DNA of 64,000 nt from Massilia glaciei (lineage in GTDB: Bacteria; Pseudomonadota; Gammaproteobacteria; Burkholderiales; Burkholderiaceae_D), in assembly GCF_003011895.2 (NCBI RefSeq), contig NZ_PXWF02000121.1, positions 1 to 64,000 on the forward strand. Direction: 5' to 3'. The notes below the pieces were generated by a model that was not told the origin of the DNA, made no database searches, and saw only the letters and a program-made list of their open reading frames with translations. The position numbers and the translations under genes are program-made. Positions 53,550 through 62,916 of the stretch are shown piece after piece. The number at the start of each line of letters is the position of its first letter. The first letter of the stretch is position 1.

Positions 53550-56183
53550 TTAGCGCGTCGTCACGTAGTACTTGACGGCCGCGGCGTTCTGGGTCGCCGA
53601 GCCGGTTTGCACGATGGCGACGTGGTTTCCGTTGGCGCTATGGAATATCTTTAAACCGTAGCTTTGCGCGCTGTCGATCACCGGCAGCGAGATGGCGGTG
53701 TCGGGCAGGAACAGCGCGCCCACGAAGCGCTGGTAACTTGCCGAATAGGTACGTTCAGAGTTGTAGTAACTGTACGCCGCCTCCAGCACCAGCGCCTCGT
53801 CGATGTCGGACGAATGGCTCATCGACAGCATGCCGGTGCCGGATGTCAGCGTAAGCTTGCCGGCGTAGCGCAACGTGTCGGTGTGGAAGAAAGTGCCGAA
53901 CGAGGTGAAGAGCAAATCTTCGTTATCCGACAAGAACAACGGCGTGCTCATGCCGTAATCGCCATGGTACGGGGAATCGCCCGAGACCGTCACTTTGCCG
54001 TCATTCGGACTAATGCCGAAGTACGAAATGTCGGATGGCGAAAGGCCCTGCGACATGAAGAACACCTTGTTCTTCTTCGACGCGAAGACGCCGTACTGGG
54101 TGCCATAGAAAGTCGCTTGTCCATATGCGAGGCCGATCAGGGAGTTCATGTTAACGCCGCTGTAGCCGTCGACCGCGGTCACCGATGGGTCGACCCACTG
54201 GCCGCCGGTCTGGCCGATCATGTAGATCAAGCCGGCGTTGGAGGCGAAAGCGTCGGTTTGCGATCCGCCGGTCGGGGTCGAGCGGATCAGCGTCGCCGCG
54301 TCGAGATCGACCAGGCTGACCACGCCCTCGTGCAGCACGGCGGCCAGTTTGCCGTTGGGGCTCAGCTGGAGCGACTTCACGCCCAGCGGCAGCAGCACGG
54401 TCTTGATGGCCGCCGTGAACGGGTCGACGATCTTGAGCGCGTTCGGATTGCTGGCGACCACGACCACCTTGTCGAGGCCCTTGCTGTAGCGCGCCTCAAG
54501 CGGCGCAAAGTTCAGCGCGACGCGTCCGGCCAGGCTTGCCAGCACCCGGATATTGACGTACGCGACACTCGAATTTTTTCCGTCGCTCACCGTCACGGCG
54601 GCCACGTAGGTGCCCACGAGGTCCGGCGTGAACGACAGCGTCGGCGACGACGGGGCAGCGATGGTCGCCACCGAGCCGAGCGGATGGGCGTCGATGGTCC
54701 ATTGATAGGTCAGTGCCTCGCCGTCCTCGTCATAGCTGAGCGCGGCGGAGGCGGTGGTGGCGACGCCGGTCAGGATCGTGATCCTGTTCTTGTCCGTCAC
54801 CGCGACCGGGGCGTAGTTGCCCACCTCGATCGACAGCGACTGTTCCGAGAACGCGCCGGCGGCGTCGGTCACGCGCAGCAGCACGATATACGAGCCGTTC
54901 TTTTCGGGCGTGATCTGCACCGAGCTGCCGCTGGCCGAGGACAGCACCGCAACGCTGCCGGCCGGCTTGCTCGTCATGCTCCAGCTGTAGACCAGGGCGT
55001 CGCCGTCGGCGTCCACGCTGCTGGTGCCGCGCAGGGTCACCACGGTATTGAGCGGCAGGCGGATCGCCGGGCCGCTCGGCAGCGCGACCGGGGTGGCGTT
55101 GCTGCTGATGGCGGCGATTGGCCGCCGGTTCTTGACCTCGATGGTCGTCACGAAGCTGCTCGACGCGCCCGCGCTGTCGGTGGCGGTCATCTTGACCACG
55201 TAGTTGCCCAAGACGTCAGGAATGATCTGGCTGGTCACGCCGCTGCTGCTGCTCAGTGCGGCGGTGCTGCCCGCAGGCTTGCTCGTGATGGTCCACGCGT
55301 AGGTCAGAGCACTGCCGTCGGGATCGGTGCTGCCGCTGCCGTTGAACGCGACCATGTAGCCGGTCGCGGCCGCAAGCGTGGCCGCGCCCCCGCCCGGTGC
55401 CGCCGTAACAGAGGTCAGAACCATCGTGACCGGCGCGACGTTGTTGGCATCGATGACGTAAATCGACTCGCTCCAGGCGCCATGCGCATCGGTGCCGCGC
55501 GCGCGCACTTTGAACACGCCTTTGACGTCGAGCACAAGGCGGCTGGTGAGGCCACTGGTGCTCATTGCGGCGTTGCTGCCGGCCGGCTTCTCAATCAGCG
55601 TCCAGGTGGTCGTGACGACGTCGCCGTCGGCGTCGGTGCTGCCGGTCGCGTCGAACACGATCGCCGCGCCGACGTTGAGCTGCTGGGTAGGCTTGGTCGC
55701 GCTCACCCCGGTGTAGGTGGCGCTGATGACAATATTGGAGACCGGTGCGGAATTGGCACGGATATTGATGGTGGCCTTTTTGTCCGTGAACGCACCCTTG
55801 CTGTCCGAGACACGCAGGTTGATCACATACACTCCGCCAACGTCCGGCTTGATTGTCTGCTGGGTGGCGGTGTCGTTGGTCAACACCATATTGCTCGTCG
55901 CCGGCTTGCTCACGATGGACCACTTGTAGGTGATCGCATCGCCGTCCGGGTCGGTGCTCCCATTCGCACTAAGGACCAACTCGGCGCCCGCGCTGGCGGT
56001 GGCGTCGGCGGTACTGCCGCCCGCCTCGACCGCGCCGGACAGCAGCATCGTGACGGCGGGCGCCGCGTTGGCGGGCGGTTCCGGAGGGGAGCTGCCGCCG
56101 CCGCAGGCCGAAAGCAGGAGCATGGCGAGGGCGCTGCCGATGGTCCAACGCCCGATGCGGGCGCCAAAATTAAGATTGGTCAT
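53550..56183 (-). CDS. PKD-repeat lipoprotein with possible C-terminal beta-propeller
   Basis: The 877-residue protein has a lipoprotein signal with 'MLLLSACGGGS' (Cys about residue 27). Five PKD/REJ-like beta-sandwich repeats of ~95 residues follow, each with a 'GSTDPDGDAITYKWSI..KP'-like core (residues ~60-560). The rest resembles a YVTN-type propeller ('NALKIVDPFTAAIKTVLLP', 'SLQLSPNGKLAAVLHEG', 'VSLVDLDAATLIRSTP'). It is probably outer-membrane anchored and surface or periplasm facing. ATG at 56183 is chosen by the signal peptide; upstream frame is non-credible. Confidence 0.86.
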   Translation of the reverse strand: MTNLNFGARIGRWTIGSALAMLLLSACGGGSSPPEPPANAAPAVTMLLSGAVEAGGSTADATASAGAELVLSANGSTDPDGDAITYKWSIVSKPATSNMVLTNDTATQQTIKPDVGGVYVINLRVSDSKGAFTDKKATINIRANSAPVSNIVISATYTGVSATKPTQQLNVGAAIVFDATGSTDADGDVVTTTWTLIEKPAGSNAAMSTSGLTSRLVLDVKGVFKVRARGTDAHGAWSESIYVIDANNVAPVTMVLTSVTAAPGGGAATLAAATGYMVAFNGSGSTDPDGSALTYAWTITSKPAGSTAALSSSSGVTSQIIPDVLGNYVVKMTATDSAGASSSFVTTIEVKNRRPIAAISSNATPVALPSGPAIRLPLNTVVTLRGTSSVDADGDALVYSWSMTSKPAGSVAVLSSASGSSVQITPEKNGSYIVLLRVTDAAGAFSEQSLSIEVGNYAPVAVTDKNRITILTGVATTASAALSYDEDGEALTYQWTIDAHPLGSVATIAAPSSPTLSFTPDLVGTYVAAVTVSDGKNSSVAYVNIRVLASLAGRVALNFAPLEARYSKGLDKVVVVASNPNALKIVDPFTAAIKTVLLPLGVKSLQLSPNGKLAAVLHEGVVSLVDLDAATLIRSTPTGGSQTDAFASNAGLIYMIGQTGGQWVDPSVTAVDGYSGVNMNSLIGLAYGQATFYGTQYGVFASKKNKVFFMSQGLSPSDISYFGISPNDGKVTVSGDSPYHGDYGMSTPLFLSDNEDLLFTSFGTFFHTDTLRYAGKLTLTSGTGMLSMSHSSDIDEALVLEAAYSYYNSERTYSASYQRFVGALFLPDTAISLPVIDSAQSYGLKIFHSANGNHVAIVQTGSATQNAAAVKYYVTTR

Positions 56184-56286
56184 AATTAGCAATGGGAAAT
56201 ATGTGGAGCGTGGATGATACGTTGCCAAATATTTAATAGGCTCACACAATGTCACCATTGGTTAAATAAAAACGTTTACTACACAC

Positions 56287-56302
56287 CTAGGAGGCCTCCT
56301 AG
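56287..56302. promoter_or_regulatory. Perfect 16-bp palindrome upstream of the PKD lipoprotein gene
   Basis: CTAGGAGGCCTCCTAG is exactly self-complementary and lies 104 bp before the lipoprotein start in an otherwise A/T-rich intergenic stretch. It could be an operator for a dimeric regulator; no family consensus is recognised. Confidence 0.4.
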
Positions 56303-56324
56303 CTGCACAACTGCAAATTCCATG

Positions 56325-56361
56325 TAAAAAGGCCGGCCATCCTGATGGCTGACCGGCCTTC
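56325..56361 (-). terminator. Terminator of the formate dehydrogenase operon
   Basis: AAGGCCGG (56329-56336) pairs with CCGGCCTT (56353-56360), with an inner CCAT/ATGG pair. A T run on the minus strand follows (AAAAA at 56326-56330 on plus). It lies 32 bp past the fdhD stop. Confidence 0.85.
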
Positions 56362-56392
56362 CACATAGCAAATTGACAGTTTTTTGATGGAA

Positions 56393-57253
56393 CTACGGCG
56401 CCGCATCCTCCGCTTGCGGTTCGAACGCCAGCCGCCCGTGCCCCGTCAACATCAAAAAATGCCTGCCGGTGCAGCGCGCCAGCAGCGCCATGCCCACCCG
56501 CTCGGCCACCATATGCCCCATCTGGGTGGTGCCCGAGCGCGACAGCAGGAACGGGATACCCATCTGCGCGCCCTTGATCACCATCTCGGAGGTCAGGCGC
56601 CCGGTCGTGTAAAACACCTTGTCGGCGCCGTCGACACCGTCGAGCCACATCAGGCCGGCGATCGCGTCGACCGCGTTGTGGCGGCCGACGTCCTCGATGA
56701 AGTACAGCAGCTCGCCCGCGCCCGTGAACAGCGCGCAGCCGTGCACCGAGCCGGCCTGCTTGTAGATCGACTGCTGGGTGCGGATCTTCTCGACGACCTT
56801 GTACACGGTCGCCTGCGCCAGCCGCGCCTCGGGCGGCAGCGCGATCTGGTCGACCTCGTCCATCAGGCCGCCGAACACCGAGCCCTGCCCGCAGCCAGTG
56901 GTGACGACCTTTTTGGCGGTGCGCTGCTCGACATCGGCGATGCCGTTGCGGGTGGCCACCGCGACCGCGTCGACCGCCCAGTCGACCTGCACCGAGACCA
57001 CCTCGCCGACCGACCGCACCAGGCGCTGGTTGCGCAGGTAACCCAGCGTGAGCGCCTCGGGCGCGCCGCCGAGCGTCATCAGGGTGACCAGTTCGCGCTT
57101 GTCGACGTACACGGTCAACGGCCGCTCGGCGGGAATCGCGATGCGCGAGACGCGCCCGCGTTCGTCGAGCACCTCGACCTCGTGCGTGAGGCTGGCGCTG
57201 GCCTTTGACAGGACCGGCCGGCGCCCGGACGCGGACGCGCGCGCGCGCGTCAC
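56393..57253 (-). CDS. fdhD: Formate dehydrogenase accessory sulfurtransferase FdhD
   Basis: The 286-residue protein matches FdhD: 'RPLTVYVDKRELVTLMTLGG', 'TTGCGQGSVFGGLMDE', 'GSVHGCALFTGAGELLYFIE', 'DVGRHNAVDAIAGLMW', 'TTGRLTSEMVIKGA'. FdhD hands sulfur to the molybdenum cofactor before insertion into formate dehydrogenase. In E. coli a CxxC pair is needed; here the motif reads Cys121-Gly-Gln-Gly, with one Cys. The GTG overlaps the fdsA stop (GTGA). Confidence 0.94.
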   Translation of the reverse strand: MTRARASASGRRPVLSKASASLTHEVEVLDERGRVSRIAIPAERPLTVYVDKRELVTLMTLGGAPEALTLGYLRNQRLVRSVGEVVSVQVDWAVDAVAVATRNGIADVEQRTAKKVVTTGCGQGSVFGGLMDEVDQIALPPEARLAQATVYKVVEKIRTQQSIYKQAGSVHGCALFTGAGELLYFIEDVGRHNAVDAIAGLMWLDGVDGADKVFYTTGRLTSEMVIKGAQMGIPFLLSRSGTTQMGHMVAERVGMALLARCTGRHFLMLTGHGRLAFEPQAEDAAP

Positions 57254-60069
57254 GGCGCCAATCCGCGCAGCACCTGGCCGCCGCCAAAGCTGCCCTGCGC
57301 CGCGACCTCGCCGCCGAGCTTGACGCGCACGGCGCAGTATTTGAACTCGGGGATCTTGCCGAACGGGTCGAGCGCGGCGTTGGTGAGCTTGTTGATGGCC
57401 GCCTCGTAGTAGCAGAACGGCACGAAGATCGCCCCGCGCGGCGAGCTGTCGTCGGCGCGCGCGTACAGCACCACCTGCCCGCGGCGCGAGGCGAGCGTGA
57501 CCACGTCGCCCGGCCGCCCGCCCAGCGCCGCCAGGTCGAGCGGATGCACCAGCGCCACCGGATCGGGCTCGATCGCGTCGAGCGCGGCGCTGCGCCGGGT
57601 CATGCTGCCGGTGTGCCAGTGTTCGAGCTGGCGCCCGGTGATCAGCACCATCGGGTACTCGGCGTCGGGGCGCTCGTCGGCGGGGATGATATCGGCCGGC
57701 ACAAAGCGCGCGCGCCCCGACTCGCGCGGGAAGGTCTCGGTGAACACCACCGGGGTGCCCGGGTCGCCCTCTTGCGTGCACGGATAGGTCACCGCGTTCT
57801 CGCGCTCGAGGCGCTCCCAGGTGATGCCGCCGATGCTGGGCATGGTGCGGCGCATCTCGTCGAACACCTGCGAAACGTGGGTGTAGGCCCAATTGAGGCC
57901 GAGCCGCACGGCCATCTGTTCGATGATCCACAGGTCCTGGCGCGCCTGGCCCGGCGGTTCGAGCGCCTGGCGCCCGATCTGCACCAGCCGGTCGGTGTTG
58001 GTGAAGCTGCCCGTTTTTTCGGGAAACGCGCTGGCCGGCAAAATCACGTCGGCTAGGTAGGCGGTCTCGGTAAGGAATATGTCCTGCACCACCAGATGCT
58101 CGAGCGCGGCGAGCGACTCGCGCGCGTGGTTGGCGTCGGGGTCCGACATGGCCGGGTTCTCGCCCATGATGTACATGCCGCGGATCTCGCCGCGTTTGAT
58201 CGCGTGCATGATCTCGACCACGGTCAGGCCGGGCCGGTCGTCGAGCGTCGCGCCCCACGCCTGTTCGAACTTGGCGCGCGCGGCCGGGTTGTCGACCCGC
58301 TGGTAGTCGGGGAACATCATCGGGATCAGGCCGGCGTCGGAGGCGCCCTGCACGTTGTTTTGCCCCCGCAGCGGATGCAGGCCGGTGCCGGGGCGGCCGA
58401 TCTGGCCGGTCATCAGCGCCAGCGCGATCAGGCAGCGCGCGTTGTCGGTGCCGTGGATGTGCTGCGAGATGCCCATCCCCCACAGGATCATCGACGCCTT
58501 CGAGGTCGCGTACAGGCGCGCCACGTAGCGGATGGTGTCGGCGTCGATGCCGCAGATAGGCGCCATGAGCTCGGGGCTGTAGCCGGCCACATTGGCTTCG
58601 AGCTCGGCGTAGCCGATGGTGCGCCCGGCGATGAATTCGCGGTCGACCAGGCCCTCGGCGACGATCACGTGCATCATCGCGTTGAGCAGCGCGACGTCGG
58701 TGTCGGGCTTGAATTGCAGGTAGCGGTGGGCGCTGCGCGCCAGCTCCGAGCGGCGCGGGTCGATCACCACCAGTTTGGTGCCGTTGCCGATCGCGTTCTT
58801 GATCCAGGTCGCCGCCACCGGGTGGTTGACGGTCGGGTTGGCGCCGATCACGATCACCACCTCGGCGCGCGTGACGTCCATCACCGGGTTCGACACCGCG
58901 CCCGAGCCGATCCCCTCGAGCAGCGCCGCCACCGACGAGGCGTGGCACAGGCGCGTGCAATGGTCGACGTTGTTGCTGCCAAAGCCGGTGCGCACCAGCT
59001 TTTGGAACAGGTAGGCTTCCTCGTTGCTGCCCTTGGCCGAACCAAAGCCGGCCAGCGCGCGCCCGCCGCGCGTGTCGCGGATGGCGGCCAGCGTGCCGCC
59101 GGCCAGGGCGAGCGCCTCGTCCCAACTGGCCTCGCGGAAAACCTCCATGACGCGCTCCGGGTCCATCACGAAGTCGCCGCGCTTGGGCGGGGCGTCGGCG
59201 CGCCGGATCAGCGGCACCGTCAGGCGGTGCGGGTGGTGCGCGTAGTCGAAGCCGTAGCGTCCCTTGACGCACAGGCGCGCGTGGTTGGCCGGGCCGTCGC
59301 GCCCCTCGACGAAGGCGATCTTGTTGTCCTTGACGTTGTAGGTGAGCTGGCAGCCCACGCCGCAATACGGGCACACCGAGTCGACCCGCTTGTCGGGCAC
59401 GGCGAGCGCGGCGCCGCGCGCCGGCATCAGCGCGCCGGTGGGGCAGGCCTGCACGCATTCGCCGCAGCCGACGCAGGTCGAGTCGCCCATCGGGTCGTCC
59501 ATGTCGAACACGATCTTGACCTGGTCGCCGCGCAGGGCGAGCCCGATCACGTCGTTGACCTGCTCGTCGCGGCAGGCGCGCACGCAGCGCGTGCACTGGA
59601 TGCAGGCGTCGAGGTTGACCGTGATGGCCGCGTGCGAGGCGTCGCGCGGCGGCTGGCCGCGCGCGGCGAAGCGCGGTTTGCCCACGGCCAGCTTGCCGGC
59701 CCAGAAGTCGACCTCGTTGTGGCGCGTGTAGGCGGTCTCGGGCATGTCCGCGAGCAGCATCTCGAGCACCATTTTTTGCGCCGCGAGCGCGCGCGCGCTG
59801 TCGGTGCTGACCTTCATCCCGGCGGCCGGGTAACGGCAGCACGAGGGCGCCAGCACGCGCTCGCCGTCGATCTCGACCATGCAGGCGCGGCAGTTGCCGA
59901 CTTCCTCGAGGCCCGGCTTGTAGCACAGGTGCGGGATCTCGATCCCTTCGCGCCTGGCCACCTCGATCAGGGTCTCGTTGGCGTGGGCGGCAACGCTGCG
60001 GCCATTGAGTTCGATGCTGACCGTGGCGCCGCGCCTGGCGGCCCGGTTCAGTCGCGTGATCGCGTTCAT
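57250..60069 (-). CDS. fdsA: NAD-dependent formate dehydrogenase, catalytic alpha subunit
   Basis: A 939-residue molybdo- (or tungsto-) enzyme oxidising formate to CO2. Domains in order: a [2Fe-2S] ferredoxin (Cys49, 60, 63, 77/78); a His-Cys3-type cluster region and a pair of [4Fe-4S] sites ('CIQCTRCVRAC', 'CVGCGECVQACP'); the MopB [4Fe-4S] site 'CPYCGVGCQL'; and the molybdopterin domains. The likely metal ligand is Cys375 in 'DHCTRLCHASS', so it is a Cys, not selenocysteine, enzyme. The start overlaps the stop of the upstream subunit (ATGA). Confidence 0.97.
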   Translation of the reverse strand: MNAITRLNRAARRGATVSIELNGRSVAAHANETLIEVARREGIEIPHLCYKPGLEEVGNCRACMVEIDGERVLAPSCCRYPAAGMKVSTDSARALAAQKMVLEMLLADMPETAYTRHNEVDFWAGKLAVGKPRFAARGQPPRDASHAAITVNLDACIQCTRCVRACRDEQVNDVIGLALRGDQVKIVFDMDDPMGDSTCVGCGECVQACPTGALMPARGAALAVPDKRVDSVCPYCGVGCQLTYNVKDNKIAFVEGRDGPANHARLCVKGRYGFDYAHHPHRLTVPLIRRADAPPKRGDFVMDPERVMEVFREASWDEALALAGGTLAAIRDTRGGRALAGFGSAKGSNEEAYLFQKLVRTGFGSNNVDHCTRLCHASSVAALLEGIGSGAVSNPVMDVTRAEVVIVIGANPTVNHPVAATWIKNAIGNGTKLVVIDPRRSELARSAHRYLQFKPDTDVALLNAMMHVIVAEGLVDREFIAGRTIGYAELEANVAGYSPELMAPICGIDADTIRYVARLYATSKASMILWGMGISQHIHGTDNARCLIALALMTGQIGRPGTGLHPLRGQNNVQGASDAGLIPMMFPDYQRVDNPAARAKFEQAWGATLDDRPGLTVVEIMHAIKRGEIRGMYIMGENPAMSDPDANHARESLAALEHLVVQDIFLTETAYLADVILPASAFPEKTGSFTNTDRLVQIGRQALEPPGQARQDLWIIEQMAVRLGLNWAYTHVSQVFDEMRRTMPSIGGITWERLERENAVTYPCTQEGDPGTPVVFTETFPRESGRARFVPADIIPADERPDAEYPMVLITGRQLEHWHTGSMTRRSAALDAIEPDPVALVHPLDLAALGGRPGDVVTLASRRGQVVLYARADDSSPRGAIFVPFCYYEAAINKLTNAALDPFGKIPEFKYCAVRVKLGGEVAAQGSFGGGQVLRGLAP

Positions 60070-61766
60070 GGCTGCTCCAGCTCTTGCGGGAAGTACTTGA
60101 CCACGCAGTCGATCGGATTCGGGGCGGCCTGCCCCAGCCCGCAGATCGAGGCGTCGCGCATGACCTGCGACAGTTCGGCCAGCAGCTTGGTGTCCCAGAG
60201 CGGCTGTTCGATCAGGGCCAGCGCCTTGGCCGTGCCCACCCGGCACGGGGTGCACTGGCCGCACGACTCGTGCTTGAAAAAGCGCAGCGTGTTGCGCGCG
60301 GCCGCTGCGGCGGTGTCGCGGTCCGACAGCACCACCACCGCGGCCGAGCCGATGAAGCAGCCAAACGGCTGCAAGGTGTCGAAGTCGAGCGGAATGGCAC
60401 CCAGCGATGCCGGCAGGATGCCGCCCGAGGCGCCGCCCGGCAGGTAGCCATAAAACCGGTGGCCCTCCTGCATGCCGCCGCAATGGTCGTCGATCAGTTG
60501 CTGGACCGTGATGCCGGCCGGCGCCAACTTGACGCCCGGCGCGCGCACCCGTCCCGAGACCGAGAACGAACGCAGCCCTTTTCGACCGTTCAGGCCGTGG
60601 CCGCTGTACCAGGACGCGCCCTTTTCGACGATCTCGCGCACCCAGTGCAGCGTCTCGAAATTGTGCTGGAGCGTCGGGCGCCCGAACAGCCCGACCTGCG
60701 CCACGTATGGCGGGCGCAGGCGCGGCATGCCGCGCTTGCCTTCGATCGATTCGATCATGGCCGACTCCTCGCCGCAGATGTAGGCGCCGGCGCCGCGCCG
60801 CAGCACGATGGCGGGCATGCCGGCGAGCGGCGGATCGGCGCGCAGGGCGGCCAGTTCGGCCTCGAGCAGCGCGCGGCAGCCGTGGTACTCGTCGCGCAGG
60901 TAGATGTAGATGGTGTCGATGCCGGCCGCCCAGGCCGCGATCAGCGCGCCCTCGATGAAGCGGTGCGGGTCGCGCTCGAGGTAGTGGCGGTCCTTGAAGG
61001 TGCCCGGCTCGCCCTCGTCGATGTTGACGGCCATCAGGCGCGGGCCCGGCTCGGCGCGCACGATGCGCCATTTGCGCCCGGCCGGAAAGCCGGCCCCGCC
61101 AAGGCCGCGCAAACCCGAGTCCTCCATCGTCGCGAGCACCGACTCGAGCGTGCGCACGCCGGCGGCGCAGTCGCGCAGCAGCGCATAGCCGCCTTGCGCG
61201 CGGTAGGCAGCGTAGCCGGTGTACGGCGCCGGCTCATGCGTGGTGTGCCCGCCCGCCACCGCGGCGGCGACCGATTCACAACTGGCCTGTGCCAGCGGAT
61301 GCTGGCCCACCACCGCCGCGGGCGCCTGCTCGCAGCGGCCGAGGCACGGCGCGCCGAGCACGCGCACCCCGGGCCCGAGCATGGCGGGCAGCCGCGCCAG
61401 CAGTTCGCGCGCGCCGGCCATTTCGCACGACAGGCCGTCGCACACGCGCACCGTCAGCGCGGCCGGCGCAACTTCGCCCTCTTTGACGACGTCGAAGTGG
61501 TGGTAGAACGTGGCGACCTCGTAGACCGCGGTTTGCGGCAGCTTGAGCTCGTGCGCCAGCGCTGCCAGATGCGCGCTCGACAGGCTGCCATGCGCGTCCT
61601 GGATCTTGTGCAGGTGTTCGATCAGCAGGTCGGGCTGGCGCCCCGCGCCGCCGAGCAAGGCCTGCACCTCGCGCAGCGCCTGCGGATCGACGCGGCGCCC
61701 TTTCGGCGCCTCGCGCTTGCGCTGGCGCGTGCTGCCCTGCACCGCGATCGGAATGATTGTGTTCAT
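60066..61766 (-). CDS. Fused FdsG-FdsB diaphorase subunit of formate dehydrogenase
   Basis: The 566-residue protein joins two normally separate subunits. Residues ~1-170 are NuoE/FdsG-like, a thioredoxin-fold [2Fe-2S] domain with Cys109, 114, 141 and 145. Residues ~180-566 are NuoF/FdsB-like: FMN/NAD site 'GLRGLGGAGFPAGRKW', 'VNIDEGEPGTFKDR', 'YICGEESAMIESIEG', and the [4Fe-4S] motif 'ESCGQCTPCRVG'. It passes electrons from FdsA to NAD+. CAGGGA precedes the ATG at 61766. First gene of the operon. Confidence 0.95.
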   Translation of the reverse strand: MNTIIPIAVQGSTRQRKREAPKGRRVDPQALREVQALLGGAGRQPDLLIEHLHKIQDAHGSLSSAHLAALAHELKLPQTAVYEVATFYHHFDVVKEGEVAPAALTVRVCDGLSCEMAGARELLARLPAMLGPGVRVLGAPCLGRCEQAPAAVVGQHPLAQASCESVAAAVAGGHTTHEPAPYTGYAAYRAQGGYALLRDCAAGVRTLESVLATMEDSGLRGLGGAGFPAGRKWRIVRAEPGPRLMAVNIDEGEPGTFKDRHYLERDPHRFIEGALIAAWAAGIDTIYIYLRDEYHGCRALLEAELAALRADPPLAGMPAIVLRRGAGAYICGEESAMIESIEGKRGMPRLRPPYVAQVGLFGRPTLQHNFETLHWVREIVEKGASWYSGHGLNGRKGLRSFSVSGRVRAPGVKLAPAGITVQQLIDDHCGGMQEGHRFYGYLPGGASGGILPASLGAIPLDFDTLQPFGCFIGSAAVVVLSDRDTAAAAARNTLRFFKHESCGQCTPCRVGTAKALALIEQPLWDTKLLAELSQVMRDASICGLGQAAPNPIDCVVKYFPQELEQP

Positions 61767-61878
61767 GCTGTCCCTGAAGGTTGAAGCAAGCCGTCTGTCC
61801 GTCGCATTATAAGCCTGCGCCCCAAGGATTTCACTGATGTTGTACAGACAGCTTTTTGGCATGCCCGAACTCCAGGCA

Positions 61879-62916
61879 CTAAGTCCGGCAGCCTCCTGGC
61901 AGCATCGGCCGCAGCGCCTGCCACACCATGCCGCTGTCCATCTTTTGCATGCAGTCGTGGTGGCCCAGCGGACATTCGCGCTGGCGGCACGGCGCGCACG
62001 CGAGCCGCAGCGAGAGCGACCGCGCGATGTCCGAAAACGGCGGCGCGTGGTCGGGGTCGGTCGGGCCGTACAGCGCGATCACCGGGCGGTTCAGCGCCGA
62101 GGCGATGTGCAGCAGCCCGGAATCGTTCGACACCACCGCGTCGGCGCGCGCGATCAGCGCGACCGCCTCGTCCAGCCGGGTGGCGCCGGCCAGGTTGAAC
62201 ACGGCCTGCGGGCGCGCATGGGCGACGATCTCGTCGCACACGTCCTTGTCCTTGGGCGAGCCGAGCAGCGCCACCTGCGCGTCCGGGTTGGCCTCGACTA
62301 TGGCGACGGCGAGCGCGGCGAAGTGGCCCGTCGGCCAGCGCTTGGCGGCGCCGAATTCGGCGCCCGGCGCGAACACCACCAGCGCCCGATCGCGCGCGAT
62401 GCCGGCGCGCGCGCAGGCGGCTGCGATCTGCTCCTCGCCGACCCGCAGGCGCGGGCGCGGCACGTCGGTGCGCGGGGGCGCTTGCGGCGCCTGCGCCAGC
62501 GCCGCGTAGAACGGCACCATCGGCCGCGGCGGCGCCGTGTCGTGGTGCATCACATTGAGCAGGCCGTAGCGCATCTCGCCCTTGTACCCGACCCGCACCG
62601 GGATCCCGGCCAGCCAGGGGATCAGCGCGTACTTGAGCGTGTTGGGCAGCACATAGGCGTCCTGGTAGCCGCGCGCGCGCAGCACCCTGGCGTACTTCCA
62701 GCGTTCTTTCAGTTGCAGCGGGCCGTGCTTGAACGGCGTCTCGAGCACGCTGTCGACTTCGGCCATGGCGCGCCACACCGGCGCCACCGAGGGCGGCGCC
62801 AGCACGTCGATCGGGCGCCCCGGATGGCGCCGCGCCAGCATCTGCAGCAGCGGCTGCGCCATCACGGCGTCGCCGATCCAGTTGGGCGAAATGACGAGGG
62901 TGCGCGCGGTGCTCAT
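61879..62916 (-). CDS. waaF: ADP-heptose:LPS heptosyltransferase II
   Basis: The 345-residue GT9 glycosyltransferase adds the second heptose to the lipopolysaccharide inner core at the cytoplasmic face. Motifs: 'ISPNWIGDAVMAQPLLQML', 'RVGYKGEMRYGLLN', 'FAPGAEFGAAKRWPTGHFAA', 'SNDSGLLHIASALNRPVIALYG', and a Cys-rich 'CAPCRQRECPLGHHDC' near the end. The ATG overlaps the msbA stop (ATGA), so the two are coupled. Confidence 0.95.
   Translation of the reverse strand: MSTARTLVISPNWIGDAVMAQPLLQMLARRHPGRPIDVLAPPSVAPVWRAMAEVDSVLETPFKHGPLQLKERWKYARVLRARGYQDAYVLPNTLKYALIPWLAGIPVRVGYKGEMRYGLLNVMHHDTAPPRPMVPFYAALAQAPQAPPRTDVPRPRLRVGEEQIAAACARAGIARDRALVVFAPGAEFGAAKRWPTGHFAALAVAIVEANPDAQVALLGSPKDKDVCDEIVAHARPQAVFNLAGATRLDEAVALIARADAVVSNDSGLLHIASALNRPVIALYGPTDPDHAPPFSDIARSLSLRLACAPCRQRECPLGHHDCMQKMDSGMVWQALRPMLPGGCRT

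Noticed and set aside
58096-60447. 783-codon plus-strand ORF
   Set aside because: Antisense to fdsA and fdsGB; composition is that of a shadow frame.
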